This document shows positions 45,294 to 57,969 of a stretch of 64,000 bases of DNA, in pieces. The DNA comes from Sphingomonas sp. EC-HK361 (GTDB taxonomy: Bacteria > Pseudomonadota > Alphaproteobacteria > Sphingomonadales > Sphingomonadaceae): contig NZ_LR701494.1 in the NCBI RefSeq assembly GCF_902498785.1, positions 1,575,058 to 1,639,057 on the forward strand. Reading direction: 5' to 3'. The translations under genes and the position numbers were made by a program. Each line of letters begins with the position of its first letter. Positions within the stretch are counted from its first letter, which is position 1. The notes beneath the pieces were generated by a model. That model was not told the origin of the DNA and ran no database searches. It saw only the letters and a list, made by a program, of their open reading frames with translations.

Positions 45294-45584
45294 ATGGGCA
45301 ATGAAGGAATCGACGAGCGCGCAATCGACAGCCTGTCGGTCGCACCAGGCATGGACTCTGGCGCCGACGATGCGAAGCGCGACCAGAACGCCGGGCAGGA
45401 CGAGACGATCACCAAGCGACTGGAGCGCAATCCGGAAGACAAGGATGCGCAGCTCGACAATGCGCTCGATGAATCGATGGACGCCTCCGACCCGCCGTCG
45501 AACACGCAGCCTGGCGGCGGAGAGCCGGCACCGTCCTCTGGCTTCAATCCGGCCGAGGAAGCGGAGCGCCAGCAGGACGCCTGA
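45294..45584 (+). CDS. Small acidic, disordered stress-type protein
   Basis: This 96-residue, strongly acidic, Asp/Glu/Gln/Asn-rich protein has no hydrophobic core and a Pro/Gly/Ser-rich tail, and is probably unfolded in isolation. It has a good GAGGAG ribosome site and an exact EcfG promoter, so it is likely a general-stress or desiccation protein. I do not recognise a named family. Confidence 0.7.
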   Translation: MGNEGIDERAIDSLSVAPGMDSGADDAKRDQNAGQDETITKRLERNPEDKDAQLDNALDESMDASDPPSNTQPGGGEPAPSSGFNPAEEAERQQDA

Positions 45585-45772
45585 ATGATTGTTGCTTAAA
45601 TAGCGCAGAATCCGGTCATTTGGCATCGCAGGACTCCGCTCGTCGCATCGCATGTTGCGGCGCGGCAGGATTGCTGATTCCATGCTGAATGCCGGACGAC
45701 GCGGCGTTAAGGGGCATGTTAACCATCTTGGCGCATCTTCATCCGGCCCGATCATGGGGCGGGGTGACGACG

Positions 45773-46324
45773 ATGGGATCGAAAACAAGACCGGCCGAAG
45801 GCGCGATGACATTGGCCGAGATGAAGGAGTTTGCTGGCTTCGAAGCCTCGACGCAGCGCTATATCCGGCGCAGCCTCGATATCGGCCTCGACCGCGACGA
45901 CGCGCTGGCGCGCTGGTCGCGCGACGTGGTGGAGGCGGCGAGCATCCGCGCGCAGGCGAAGATCTACGCGCGCCTTCCCGATATTCGTGGCATCGTGCCC
46001 GACGACAGCGGCCTCGACGCGGTCGAGCCATTCCTCGCGCCGCTGGTCACCATCAGCGCGTTCGATCTGGGCCAGGGGCGGATCAAGACCTTTTCGGCTT
46101 ACCGCTTTCTCTATGAACGCCTGATCGGGGCAAGCGTGCGGCCGTGGCTGCCCGGCGCCTTCTGCGCCGCCGCCGCGCTACCACATCTCCACCCGGAACT
46201 GCGCCGCAAGCTGCTGCAGTCGATCAGCGAAGCCGCTGCGACCGCCTCGGGCTGGTCGTCACGCAAGCCGAGCTTCTTCCCCTATTGGGTGGAAAAGGTG
46301 GACACCGCCGCGCTGCCGCATTGA
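45773..46324 (+). CDS. Hypothetical protein
   Basis: This 183-residue soluble protein has no signal peptide or membrane helix. It has charged helices (EASTQRYIRRSLDIGLDRDDALARWSRD-type) and a C-terminal segment ending FFPYWVEKV. The start MGSKTRPAEG at 45773 is a choice among three in-frame starts (45689, 45719 and 45806 are alternatives). Family not recognised. It is convergent with the next gene across a family D repeat. Confidence 0.55.
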   Translation: MGSKTRPAEGAMTLAEMKEFAGFEASTQRYIRRSLDIGLDRDDALARWSRDVVEAASIRAQAKIYARLPDIRGIVPDDSGLDAVEPFLAPLVTISAFDLGQGRIKTFSAYRFLYERLIGASVRPWLPGAFCAAAALPHLHPELRRKLLQSISEAAATASGWSSRKPSFFPYWVEKVDTAALPH

Positions 46325-46345
46325 TTTGTGGGACGTTAGCTAATT

Positions 46346-46469
46346 CTCCTCTGGCAGGGGAGGTGGCAGCGCGCAGCGCTGACGGAGGGGTATCGCCCTT
46401 TCGATAGGGGGACACCCCTCCACCAGCCTTCGGCTGGTCCCCCTCCCCTTGCAGGGGAGGATTTCACAC
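46346..46469. repeat. Family D compound palindrome
   Basis: Flanking units CTCCTCTGGCAGGGGAGG and CTCCCCTTGCAGGGGAGG enclose AGCGCGCAGCGCT, CCCTTTCGATAGGG and CCAGCCTTCGGCTGG hairpins. The element fills the gap between convergent genes and probably terminates both. The two outer units are near copies of each other. Confidence 0.75.
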
Positions 46470-46772
46470 CTACGCCGTGCGCGATCCCGATAGCGGGAAG
46501 CTGCCGAACGCGCCCGCGCCCACCGTTCCCGTAATCGCATCGCCATCCACCGTCGCTGCCATGTCGAGCGTCATCGGCATCGGCACGGTCATCTGCTGCT
46601 TCCAGGTCAGCGTATTGCCGTCCACCTCGCCCGATATGTCGCTCGATCCCATCGCGCCGGAATTGGTGCCGGTGAAGCTCGCGCCGTCGCTCTTGACCGT
46701 CAGCGTCGATTTCTGATCGCCCAGCGGCGACTTCACCGTGACTTCGTATGTGCCATCGACACCCGACATCAT
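46470..46772 (-). CDS. Small beta-rich hypothetical protein coupled to M16 peptidase
   Basis: This 100-residue protein is predicted all-beta, with alternating Thr/Ser and Gly strands and repeated phrases such as VDGTYEVTV, VDGNTLTWKQ and VDGDAITGTV. The last two look like an internal repeat. No signal peptide. Its ATG overlaps the peptidase stop (ATGA), with GGAGAG upstream, so it is made together with the peptidase. Family not recognised; a small lipocalin-like or barrel fold is a guess. Confidence 0.65.
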   Translation of the reverse strand: MMSGVDGTYEVTVKSPLGDQKSTLTVKSDGASFTGTNSGAMGSSDISGEVDGNTLTWKQQMTVPMPMTLDMAATVDGDAITGTVGAGAFGSFPLSGSRTA

Positions 46773-49594
46773 TTGCTCTCCTGGTTCGCGCCCGCCACGG
46801 ACGCCGCGGAGATGACCTCGACCGGCAGCCCGGCCGAGTCAAGCTGCGGACGGACCTTCGCCGCCTCGCCGACGATCACCCAGGTGAACGCCTTCGGATC
46901 GATCGCCCGCTTTGCCGCAGCGTCAACCTGGGGCAACGTCAGCGCACGATATTTTTGCGTGATCGTCGCATAATAGTCGTCGGGGCGCCCGAACCGGTCG
47001 TTCGATTGCATTCCGCCGAGCACGTCGCCCGAGGTTTCGAAATCGCCGACGAGCGAGCGAGTCGCGCCCGTGATCGTCCGATCGAACTCGGTCTTCGTCA
47101 TCGGTTTCGTGCCCACGAACCCCGCGATCTCGCTGCGCACCTCGGCCAGCGATGCGCCGGTCTTGTCCGCCTGCACCGGCGCACGCACCGCATAGGGCGC
47201 GGCATGGATGTTGGTCGCAAAGCCGCCGCCCGCACCATAGGACCAATGCTTGTCCTCGCGCAGGTTCATGTTGATCCGCGACAGGAAATCGCCGCCCAGC
47301 GCGTCGTTCGCGACCTCGACCGGCAGCGTGTCGTCCGTGCCCTTGAGCGGGGTCGGCGCGGCGCCCGCGACGACCGATTGCGGCGAATCGGGACGATCGA
47401 CGAGGATGATCTTCGGCGACGGCTTGAACGCGCTGGCGGGGAAGGACTTCGTTCCCGCCGCTCCTGCGGCCTTCCACGCGCCGAACCGCTGGTCGAACGC
47501 CGCCTTCACCTCGGCAAGCGGCCGGTCACTGATGACGAAGATCTTCGCCTTGTCGGGGCGCAGCCACGCCTGCTGGAACGCGACGAGGTCGCCGCGGGTC
47601 ATCGCCGCCACCGCGCGCGGATCGCCCGCACCCGCCTGCTTGGCGTAGGGCGATGCCGGACCGTAGAGATATTTGGGCATTACCCGCCTGGCGAGCGCGT
47701 CGGGGCTCGTCAGTTCCTGCGCGATGCCGGCCAGCTGCTGGTTCTTCACGCGGCCCAGCTCGGCTTCCGGAAAGGCCGGCGTCGTCACGATATCGCCGAG
47801 CAGATCGACCCCTGCGGCGAGATTGGCGCTTGGCGCGCGCAGGCTGATCGTCGTGCGATCGGCGTTGAACCCGGTGCCGATATCGACGCCCAGCCGCTCC
47901 TTCGCTTCGGCAAGCTGGATCGAGTCCAGCTTCGGCGTGCCCTCATCCATCATCTCGAGCGTCAGCTGCTGCGTGCCGAGCTTGCCTGCAACGTCAGCCG
48001 CGATGCCGGCATCGAAGCTGACCACCGCCTGGGTGATCGGCACCGTCGTGCGCTGCGCATAGATCATCTCGATCCCGTTCGACAGCTTCGTGCGCTCGAC
48101 CTTCGGGAAGCTGAGGTCGGCGACCTGGCCGACAGCGGGCAGCGGTCCACGGGTACCCTTCACGGGGGTTTCGGGCGCCGGCACGACCGCGACCTTCGGC
48201 GGCACCTTCGCCTCTTCGTAGGCAGGCCGCGCGCCGGGCACGACGGTCACCGCATAGGTCGGCCGCGATAGCCATTTCTGTGCCGCCGCCCGCACCGTTG
48301 CCGGCGTCTGGGCAGCGAGCGCGACCAGACGCTTCTTGTAGAAGGCCGGATCGTTGGCATAGAGCGTGCCCTCTGCCAGCGCGACCGCCTTGCCGCCGAA
48401 CCCGCCGACCGATTCCAGTCCCCCGATACGCCGCGATACGGTGGAGGTGAGCACGCGCTCTACCTCGTCCGCGGTCGGGCCGGTCTTCACGAAATCGGCG
48501 ATGATCTCGTCCAGCCGCTTCTGCACCACCGCGGGATCGACGCCGGGGCGCACCACCGCATTCGCCCCGAACATGCCCAGCTGGGTCAGCGACTGGACAT
48601 AGGCGCCCGCTTGCACCGCCAGCTTTTCCTTTTTCACCAGGATGTTGTCGAGCCGCGAGCTCGCCAGCCCGCCCAGCACCGATGCCGCGACCTGCAGCGC
48701 GGCCGCATCCTTGTCGCGCATTCCGGGGACCACCCAGTTGCGGGTGATGAGCGTCGCGGCGACCCGGTCCTGGATCGTCGTGTCCTTGCGCGCCGGCAGC
48801 GTCGGGATCGGCGCGGTCGGTTGCGTGCTGACCGGGCCGCGCGCGATGCGGCCGAAATATTTCTCGACGAGCGGACGCGCGGTCTTGGCGTCGATGTCAC
48901 CCGCCAGCACCAGCACGGCGTTGTTCGGGCCATAATGGTCGTGGAACCAGCCCTTCACGTCCGCCAGGCTCGCGCGGTCGAGATCGGCCATCGATCCGAT
49001 GACGGTGTGGCCATAGGGGTTGGTCGGCGCGAACAGTCCGTCGATGATCGAATATTGCAGCAGGCCGTAAGGCTGGTTGTCGTTGCCGCGCTTCTCGTTC
49101 TGCACCACCCCGCGTTGCTCGTCGAGCACGGCTTGCGTGATCGCGCCGGTCAGATACCCCATCCGGTCGCTTTCGAGGAACAGCGCCCGGTCCAGCGCGG
49201 CGCGCGGCACCGTCTCGAAATAATTGGTCCGGTCGTAGCTCGTGGTGCCGTTGTAATCGGTCGCGCCGACCGACTTCAGCGGCTCGAAAAAGTCACCCGG
49301 CGCATTCTCGGAGCCATTGTACATCAGATGCTCGAACAGATGCGCAAAGCCCGTGCGGCCCGCGGGTTCGAACGTCGATCCGACATTGTACCACACGCTG
49401 ACCGCGACGATCGGCGCCTTGCGATCGGTATTGACGACGACCCGCAGGCCATTGGGAAGCGTGAACTGCTCGTAGGGGATATCCACCGCCTTCACGAGCG
49501 CGGAAACCGGCGCCGGCGCGGGCGTGGCGGTCTGCGCGACCGCGGGCGACACGACGCAGGCGGCACCCGCGAGCACCAGGGCTTTGAACTTCAC
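46769..49594 (-). CDS. Secreted M16 zinc peptidase, two-domain (pitrilysin/insulinase family)
   Basis: This 941-residue peptidase carries the inverted zinc motif HLFEH (His86, Glu89, His90) with the distal Glu in DEQRGVVQNEKR. The second M16 half (from about residue 480) lacks HxxEH, as expected for the non-catalytic half. A signal peptide (residues 1-22, ending AVAQ) exports it to the periplasm. The GTG at 49594 is taken as start because it opens the signal peptide; upstream in-frame codons are not protein-like. Substrates are probably short peptides. Confidence 0.92.
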   Translation of the reverse strand: MKFKALVLAGAACVVSPAVAQTATPAPAPVSALVKAVDIPYEQFTLPNGLRVVVNTDRKAPIVAVSVWYNVGSTFEPAGRTGFAHLFEHLMYNGSENAPGDFFEPLKSVGATDYNGTTSYDRTNYFETVPRAALDRALFLESDRMGYLTGAITQAVLDEQRGVVQNEKRGNDNQPYGLLQYSIIDGLFAPTNPYGHTVIGSMADLDRASLADVKGWFHDHYGPNNAVLVLAGDIDAKTARPLVEKYFGRIARGPVSTQPTAPIPTLPARKDTTIQDRVAATLITRNWVVPGMRDKDAAALQVAASVLGGLASSRLDNILVKKEKLAVQAGAYVQSLTQLGMFGANAVVRPGVDPAVVQKRLDEIIADFVKTGPTADEVERVLTSTVSRRIGGLESVGGFGGKAVALAEGTLYANDPAFYKKRLVALAAQTPATVRAAAQKWLSRPTYAVTVVPGARPAYEEAKVPPKVAVVPAPETPVKGTRGPLPAVGQVADLSFPKVERTKLSNGIEMIYAQRTTVPITQAVVSFDAGIAADVAGKLGTQQLTLEMMDEGTPKLDSIQLAEAKERLGVDIGTGFNADRTTISLRAPSANLAAGVDLLGDIVTTPAFPEAELGRVKNQQLAGIAQELTSPDALARRVMPKYLYGPASPYAKQAGAGDPRAVAAMTRGDLVAFQQAWLRPDKAKIFVISDRPLAEVKAAFDQRFGAWKAAGAAGTKSFPASAFKPSPKIILVDRPDSPQSVVAGAAPTPLKGTDDTLPVEVANDALGGDFLSRINMNLREDKHWSYGAGGGFATNIHAAPYAVRAPVQADKTGASLAEVRSEIAGFVGTKPMTKTEFDRTITGATRSLVGDFETSGDVLGGMQSNDRFGRPDDYYATITQKYRALTLPQVDAAAKRAIDPKAFTWVIVGEAAKVRPQLDSAGLPVEVISAASVAGANQESK

Positions 49595-49661
49595 GACGAT
49601 ATCCCCCCAAAGACTGTATTGCCCGACCATAGCGCATGCGGTCGCGCGGGCAATCCCTTGT

Positions 49662-51788
49662 TCAGGGGCGATATACCCGCTCGACATGGGCGGCGAGCTC
49701 GCGCGGGCGGAACCACACCGGCTTGGTCTGGTGCCGCACGAAAAGCGGCGCCTGATCCGCATAATGGTTCGACGTCGGCCGCGTCGTGGCTGCACCATAG
49801 GGCTGGATCGACCGCGACGTGACGCGCCCCTGCCGGTCCCAATCGACGAACATGACGAAGCTGTCGCCATGCTTCACGACCAGCCTCCCGTCGTCTGCCT
49901 CGTCCCACAGTGCCGCCGCGCGCAGCACATCGGGCCCGCCGTCAAGCGGCAGGTCGACCGTCCCCTGCCGTAGCCTGAGCGCCGTGCCGAGCGGCACGTC
50001 GAGCCGCCCGAAATGCTGCATCAGATACGCTGCCGCGGTCTTCAGCGTCGCGCGCGTATCGGCCTCCGCCCGGCGCTGATAATGCCATTTGTTGCCCGCC
50101 CGCAGCAGCAGCGCGGCGAGTGTATCGGCCGGCCCCTTGCCGTCGTAATTCCAGTCCCATTTCGTCATCAGCGCCTGCGCCGCCGCGATGTCCCGATCGC
50201 CCTTCGCCGGCGCAGCCGCCAGATCGGCGAACCACGTGCCCGCCCAGCTCTTCCGGCTGACCGCCGTATCGTATTTGATCCGCTCGAGGTCCGCTTCGGA
50301 GATCGACGCATCCGCCCCCATCAGCTCCAGCGCGCGCGTCGCGCGGTTGGTGGTGTCGGTTTCGACACCGAGCAGCGGCGGCTGCGGTGCAATCTCGCTT
50401 CCCGCCCCCGCCGCGTGATACGGCGTGTTGTTGGCGTTGATGAGGAAGCCCGACGCCGGATTGACGTTCTTCGGATACGCCGAATACGGCACCGTCCCCG
50501 CCATCAGATCGCGCGACGTGTCGCCCGGCAGGACGTGCGCATAATCGAACCCCGGCTTCCGATTGAGAAACATCGCATTGTAGACATGCGCGATGTTGCC
50601 CCTGGCGTCGGCGTAGAGGAAGTTCGTCGCCGGCACGCCCTGGATCGCCAGCGCCTTTTGCCACTGCGCAAAGTCGCGCGCATGGGTCAGCCGGTAATAT
50701 TCCTCGATCATCCGAAGCTGATCCGCGCCCGCATAGCGGATCGCACAGGCGCCGGACTTGTTCTCGATCACCGGACCCTGCACGCTGCGATACACCGTCT
50801 TCGGCACCGGCAGCACGAACGGCCCGATCTTCACCGGCAGCCATACGCGGCGCTTCTCCAGCGGCCGCCACGCGCCGTCGAACCGGTAGGCATCGCCTGC
50901 TTCGTTGAGCGTCAGCTTGTAGATATCGGTCAGGTCCGGCCGGTTGACCGTATTCGTCCACCCCAGCGTCTCGCCATGCCCCAGCACCGGAAACGGCACC
51001 CCCGGAAAGGTCGCGCCCGCGAAGTTCCAGCCCGTCCCTGAATGCACGACCAGCTCATACCATGCCACCGGCCCGCGCCACGGCTGATGCGCGTTCGACA
51101 CCAGCCGCGTATGCCCGTCCGCCGACCGCCTGGGTGCAACGACGAAGGCGTTCGATCCGTTCTGGTTGCCCTCGCCCGCAGCCGGCAGCGCTGCCGGATC
51201 GGCCGCGTCCGGCGTCGCGCCAGCAGTCTCCGCCGGCAGCGGTTCGTCGCCAACCAGCGCACCCAGCGTCTGATCCAGCCCGAAGAAGAACGGCGATCGC
51301 AGCACGAACCCCGTCGCGATGTCGCGCCCGTTGATCGGGAACAGCTTCGCCAGCCGCACCTCGTCCGGATGCCGCGCGGCATAGGCATTCAGCCCGCTCG
51401 CATAGCCGTCGAGCACCGCGCGCACATCGGCGGGTTGCGCCGCATAATCGCGGTCCACCGTCGCCTGTGCCCCAAGCAGCGCCAGCGCGTAATCGGTCTT
51501 GGCGCCATCTGCGCCAAGCATCGCGCCCAGCCGCCCACGGCTCATCGCGACCGCTTCCTGCAGCGTCGAAAAGTCGTCCTCGGCATGCGCATAGGCAACG
51601 CCGTAAGCGACGTCCGCGTCGGTCTTGCCGAAGATGTGCGGCACCCCGAACGTGTCGCGCGCAATCACGCTGTCATAGCGGTGCGCCAGCGGTGGCGCAG
51701 CGGCCCGCGCGAGCAGCGGCTCCCATGTCGCCAGCGCGATCGCGACAAGCAAAGAAACGCCCGCCATTCCGACCGCTATTCGACGCAT
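49662..51788 (-). CDS. Penicillin-acylase-family N-terminal nucleophile hydrolase
   Basis: This 708-residue periplasmic amidase (family S45) is made as a precursor. A signal anchor (MRRIAVGMAGVSLLVAIALA) precedes the alpha subunit (RDTFGVPHIFGKTD...). A spacer ends at NQNG, and Ser212 is the likely autoprocessed catalytic N-terminus of the beta subunit (GSNAFVV). Relatives hydrolyse penicillin, acyl-homoserine lactones or cyclic lipopeptides; substrate not readable. The start at 51788 is chosen by ribosome-site spacing over 51797. Confidence 0.88.
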   Translation of the reverse strand: MRRIAVGMAGVSLLVAIALATWEPLLARAAAPPLAHRYDSVIARDTFGVPHIFGKTDADVAYGVAYAHAEDDFSTLQEAVAMSRGRLGAMLGADGAKTDYALALLGAQATVDRDYAAQPADVRAVLDGYASGLNAYAARHPDEVRLAKLFPINGRDIATGFVLRSPFFFGLDQTLGALVGDEPLPAETAGATPDAADPAALPAAGEGNQNGSNAFVVAPRRSADGHTRLVSNAHQPWRGPVAWYELVVHSGTGWNFAGATFPGVPFPVLGHGETLGWTNTVNRPDLTDIYKLTLNEAGDAYRFDGAWRPLEKRRVWLPVKIGPFVLPVPKTVYRSVQGPVIENKSGACAIRYAGADQLRMIEEYYRLTHARDFAQWQKALAIQGVPATNFLYADARGNIAHVYNAMFLNRKPGFDYAHVLPGDTSRDLMAGTVPYSAYPKNVNPASGFLINANNTPYHAAGAGSEIAPQPPLLGVETDTTNRATRALELMGADASISEADLERIKYDTAVSRKSWAGTWFADLAAAPAKGDRDIAAAQALMTKWDWNYDGKGPADTLAALLLRAGNKWHYQRRAEADTRATLKTAAAYLMQHFGRLDVPLGTALRLRQGTVDLPLDGGPDVLRAAALWDEADDGRLVVKHGDSFVMFVDWDRQGRVTSRSIQPYGAATTRPTSNHYADQAPLFVRHQTKPVWFRPRELAAHVERVYRP

Positions 51789-51804
51789 GGCCCCCATCCT
51801 TTCC

Positions 51805-51898
51805 GTCACCCCGGCCTTGTGCCGGGGTCCACCGCGCCGCATGCTCGCAGGCAAACGACTGTGCGGCACCGTGGATGCCGGAACAAGTCCGGCATGAC
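51805..51898. repeat. Family B repeat in a divergent promoter region
   Basis: GTCACCCCGGCCTTGTGCCGGGGTCC at the left is partly mirrored by ATGCCGGAACAAGTCCGGCATGAC at the right. Each half can fold on itself. Unlike other copies it lies between divergent genes (acylase and clpB), directly upstream of the clpB promoter. Confidence 0.7.
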
Positions 51899-51906
51899 GA
51901 ACCGGG

Positions 51907-51934
51907 CTTGTGTTGCTGATTTGCCACACCATCT
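51907..51934 (+). promoter_or_regulatory. RpoH (sigma-32) heat-shock promoter of clpB
   Basis: CTTGTGT (51907-51913), 13 bases, then CACCATCT (51927-51934) match the sigma-32 pattern CTTGAAA-N13-CCCCATNT with few mismatches, 26 bases before the clpB ATG. Confidence 0.65.
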
Positions 51935-51960
51935 AGCGGCGAAGAGAAACAGGATCACGC

Positions 51961-54537
<2,577 letters not shown>

Positions 54538-54572
54538 TCTCCCGATGGAGCGTTCGCATCATCCGGCGACAT

Positions 54573-54612
54573 AAAAAAGGGGCGACTCCTCGCGGAGCCG
54601 CCCCTAATTTTT
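54573..54612. terminator. Bidirectional intrinsic terminator
   Basis: AGGGGCG and CGCCCCT arms with an inner GACTCC/GGAGCC pairing are flanked by a run of six A on the left and AATTTTT on the right. It terminates clpB rightward and the TonB receptor gene leftward. Confidence 0.9.
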
Positions 54613-54628
54613 GGCCAGTTGACGAGGG

Positions 54629-57600
54629 TTAGAAGTTGAACTTCGCGCCCGCGCGGAACTGACGACCGAACACGTTATAGCCCGCCTGGACCGGGTTATA
54701 CAGATACGCACCGTAAGTGACGGCGTCGATACCAGGCATCCGATCGAAGAGGTTGATCGCGTTCACGTAGAAGGTGAAGCGGTCGGTGACCTTGATGCTC
54801 GTGTTGAGATCGAAGGTGATATAGCTCTTCACGCGGCAACCCGTGTAGCTCGGAGCCAGGCCGCAGTCGCGGTATCCGGTCCCCTGATCTTCCGCCGACA
54901 GATCATAACCCGAGGTGTAGTTGACCGTGCCGGTGAGGGCATAGGGGCCAGCCTCGATCGTGTTCTGCCAGTTCCCGCGCCAGCGGAACGTCCCCGAACC
55001 GGCGGTCAGGTTGAAGTTGCCGAGCGTGTCGACATACGTCTCCTTCGTGCCGTCCGGGAATGTCGTGCTGAGCTCGAGAATGAGGCTCGCATCCAAGTTA
55101 CTGGTCAGCTTGAACCCACCAAAGTCGTGGAACACGTTCGCGCCGAAATCGATGCCTTCGGACTTGATCGTGTTTGCATTGATCAACTGGGTTTCGACAA
55201 AAGCGATACGCGGAAGAAGCGTCGGGTTGTTGACGTCCGGCGCGTCGGCGATGACGTTGTAGCCGGCGGGGATTGCCTGCCCCGCATAATAGGCAGCAAT
55301 TGCGGGCGCCGATGATGGCGCAGTGATCGCCCCGGTCTTCTTGATGTTGTAGTAATCGACCGTCAGGCGCACGTTGCGCAGAGGCTCGAGCACAACGCCG
55401 CCCGTGAAGCTGCGCGACTTTTCCGGCTTCAGGTTCGGCGACGCCAGCGTCGTCAGACCGATCGAGTAACTGGTGAGATACCCTGGGCACGACGTCGCCG
55501 CCGTGGTGTCATTGGCGCAAGCCGCGCCGCCGTAGAGCTGACGATACGAGGCCGGGATATTCGTGATCGACTGCGACACATAGCCGGTCGTCGGCAGCGC
55601 GTTGGCTTCACCGAAGCTGGGGATGCGGTAACCACGCGAATAGGTTCCGCGCACCGTGACCTGTCGGATCGGCCGGAACTGGGCAGTGAACTTCGGCGAG
55701 AACGCGCTCTGACCGCTCGAATAATGGTCATAACGCCCGGCTGCGCCCAGCTCGAGCTGGTCGAAGATCGGTGCCTTGATTTCGCCGAACGCCGAGGCGA
55801 CCGTGCGATGACCGACGGTGCCGAACGCGTTGAGCGTGAAGTAGCGCTGCGTCGGCCCATTGATGTCCGAGTTCGCGCTCGGCGCATCGACGGCTTCGTA
55901 ATAGACCGATCCGCCAACACCAAGCTGCAGAGGCCCCCCCGGCAGCTGCGCCAGTTCCTTACCCAAGGTGACCTGGGCCTGATACAAGTCCGACGATGCG
56001 TTGGTGATGTTATCCGGTGTCAGGTAATCCAGCGACTGCTGGCTGTTCGCATACGGATTGACGAAATTGAACGAACCGTCGTTCACGACGTCGAGCAGAT
56101 GCTGGATGTAGACATAACCGGACGATTTGCGCTGCAGATCCGAATGCATCGCGGTCAGATCGACGCGCAGATCGACGTCGTCGAAGATCGTGCTGGTGAG
56201 GCCGGCTGCCGCCCGATAAACCCGGTTGCGGGTCCCGTTCGACGTGAGGACGTTCGGAAGACTGCCGATGAGCAGCGCGCGCTGTCCCGACGCCGCGAAC
56301 GGGTTGTTGGGATTGAGGGTGCCGTTGGCGGCCGTGCAGGCAACCGTCGTGCCGCGGGCGCAGACATAAGCCGGCAGCGACAGGACGAGCGAGCCGGGCG
56401 CCCGGTTTGCCGCCGCGCTCGAGGTCGAGAACTGCGGGTAGAAGATGCCCGTGGGCGCATTGCCGCGCAGCGTCGGCGGTCCACCCGTATACTGGGTGCT
56501 GGACTGCTGGAAGTTCACCTCCAGATAGCCCTCTGCGTTATCACCGAACCGTCCGGTGAACTTCGCCGATCCGCCGAAGCGCTCGATCTGCGGGGCAACG
56601 GTACCGTAGCTCGCATACCCGTCTTCGCGGCAAACCGTGTTGGGCACGTTCGCGTTGTTCGAGGGCGTGCGATCCGCCGCTGTCGGGTTGTAAGCGACTC
56701 CGTTGTAGCACTGGCCAGCGAGAAGCTGGTAGCGTGTCCCGGTAATCGCGGTGTTAGTCGTGGCATCCGAAGGGCGGACGTAAAGGTTGCCGAGATTGGC
56801 GCTGCCATCGCCCTGCGCGGTCAGCGTGCCATTATTCGTGAGCACGCCGTTCGCATCGAGACCATAGGCCTGGCCGTTCGGTCCGCCAATGCCGCGCTGA
56901 TCCGAGGTGTTGTACGGATAGCGAAGGTCGCTGTTGTTGACCTCTGCGCTGCGGTAATAGAACCCGCTGATATAGGCGTTGTAGCCCTTTTCATCGAGGT
57001 CGCCCGTGCCCGCGGTGAGCGTGAGACGCTGGGTCGCGCCGAAACCCTTTTCGGCAATGCCGGCTTCCACGCGCCCGGCAAGCCCCTTGAACTCCTTCTT
57101 GGTGATGATGTTCACCACGCCCGCGATCGCATCGGCGCCGTAGGACGACGACGCGCCGTCGCGCAGCACGTCGATGCGCTCGACGATGTCGTCGGGAATG
57201 GTGTTCAGATCGACGAAGTTGCGGCTGCCGTCGTCGGCGAGCGGATAATATGCGGCGCGCAGACCGTCGAACAGGACAAGGGTCGAGTTGGTCGACAGAC
57301 CACGGAGCGAAACCGACGATGCACCGCCGGCGAATGCGCCATTGGCGGTGAACGAGTTGCCCAGCGCGGGGCCGTTGTTCGACGACAGCTGCTGGATCGC
57401 GTCCTGAACGGTGCTGATACCACGCTGATCCAGGTTCGCCGTCGTCAGCGTTGTGACCGGCGAGGCCGTGCTGTCGGTGCCGCGCAGGATCGATCCGGTG
57501 ACGACGATGTCGTTGGCGGTTTCTTCCTGGGGCGTAGCAGGCGTCTCAGGCGACGTGGTGGTCGTGCCCTGGGGCGTGTTGGTCTGCGGCGCGGCGACGC

Positions 57601-57694
57601 TGTCCTGCGCGAACGCCGGCGACGCCAGCGCGACCGCGAACGGCGCCGCCGTCGCAAGAAGGCCAAGCTTCCGCATCGAGATAAAATTGCTCAC
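54629..57694 (-). CDS. TonB-dependent outer membrane receptor
   Basis: This 1021-residue outer-membrane importer has a signal peptide (about residues 1-30, ending SPAFAQ). A Thr/Pro-rich spacer leads to the TonB box region [12 protein letters not shown], a plug with [17 protein letters not shown] and [23 protein letters not shown], and a barrel ending [11 protein letters not shown] with the C-terminal Phe. The start is taken as GTG at 57694 with GGGAA upstream; an ATG six codons later (MRKLGLL) is possible. Cargo is unknown. The 260-bp upstream region shows no operator or riboswitch that I recognise. Confidence 0.92.
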   Translation of the reverse strand: MSNFISMRKLGLLATAAPFAVALASPAFAQDSVAAPQTNTPQGTTTTSPETPATPQEETANDIVVTGSILRGTDSTASPVTTLTTANLDQRGISTVQDAIQQLSSNNGPALGNSFTANGAFAGGASSVSLRGLSTNSTLVLFDGLRAAYYPLADDGSRNFVDLNTIPDDIVERIDVLRDGASSSYGADAIAGVVNIITKKEFKGLAGRVEAGIAEKGFGATQRLTLTAGTGDLDEKGYNAYISGFYYRSAEVNNSDLRYPYNTSDQRGIGGPNGQAYGLDANGVLTNNGTLTAQGDGSANLGNLYVRPSDATTNTAITGTRYQLLAGQCYNGVAYNPTAADRTPSNNANVPNTVCREDGYASYGTVAPQIERFGGSAKFTGRFGDNAEGYLEVNFQQSSTQYTGGPPTLRGNAPTGIFYPQFSTSSAAANRAPGSLVLSLPAYVCARGTTVACTAANGTLNPNNPFAASGQRALLIGSLPNVLTSNGTRNRVYRAAAGLTSTIFDDVDLRVDLTAMHSDLQRKSSGYVYIQHLLDVVNDGSFNFVNPYANSQQSLDYLTPDNITNASSDLYQAQVTLGKELAQLPGGPLQLGVGGSVYYEAVDAPSANSDINGPTQRYFTLNAFGTVGHRTVASAFGEIKAPIFDQLELGAAGRYDHYSSGQSAFSPKFTAQFRPIRQVTVRGTYSRGYRIPSFGEANALPTTGYVSQSITNIPASYRQLYGGAACANDTTAATSCPGYLTSYSIGLTTLASPNLKPEKSRSFTGGVVLEPLRNVRLTVDYYNIKKTGAITAPSSAPAIAAYYAGQAIPAGYNVIADAPDVNNPTLLPRIAFVETQLINANTIKSEGIDFGANVFHDFGGFKLTSNLDASLILELSTTFPDGTKETYVDTLGNFNLTAGSGTFRWRGNWQNTIEAGPYALTGTVNYTSGYDLSAEDQGTGYRDCGLAPSYTGCRVKSYITFDLNTSIKVTDRFTFYVNAINLFDRMPGIDAVTYGAYLYNPVQAGYNVFGRQFRAGAKFNF

Positions 57695-57937
57695 GATATC
57701 GTTCCCTCGCTTGGGCCGCGCCGTCGTGGTTTCACGCTTCGGATCGGCCCGATTGCAAGTCCCCCTTTCAACCGCAGAGGCGGCCGCCCAAGGGACATGA
57801 GCCTGCGATGCTATGACCGCCCCGCGCATGTAAAGGCTGCATTCAGTTTCAGCCGCGCTTTGGCAGCTGCTGTAGCCAAAATGACACATACCTCAGGGAG
57901 GCCGTGTAATAGGTGAATTGCGCCGCAGGAACGTGGC

Positions 57938-57969
57938 GTAATAAAATGCCAAACGCCTTATTCGGCGTT
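57938..57969 (-). terminator. Terminator hairpin overlapping the M23 gene stop
   Basis: On the minus strand AACGCC-GAATAA-GGCGTT is followed by TTGGCATTTTATT. The stop codon TAA sits in the loop. The stem is short (6 bp), so strength is uncertain. Confidence 0.45.

Noticed and set aside
55724-57916. 730-codon plus-strand frame opposite the TonB receptor
   Set aside because: Antisense shadow of a clear receptor with signal peptide, plug and barrel.
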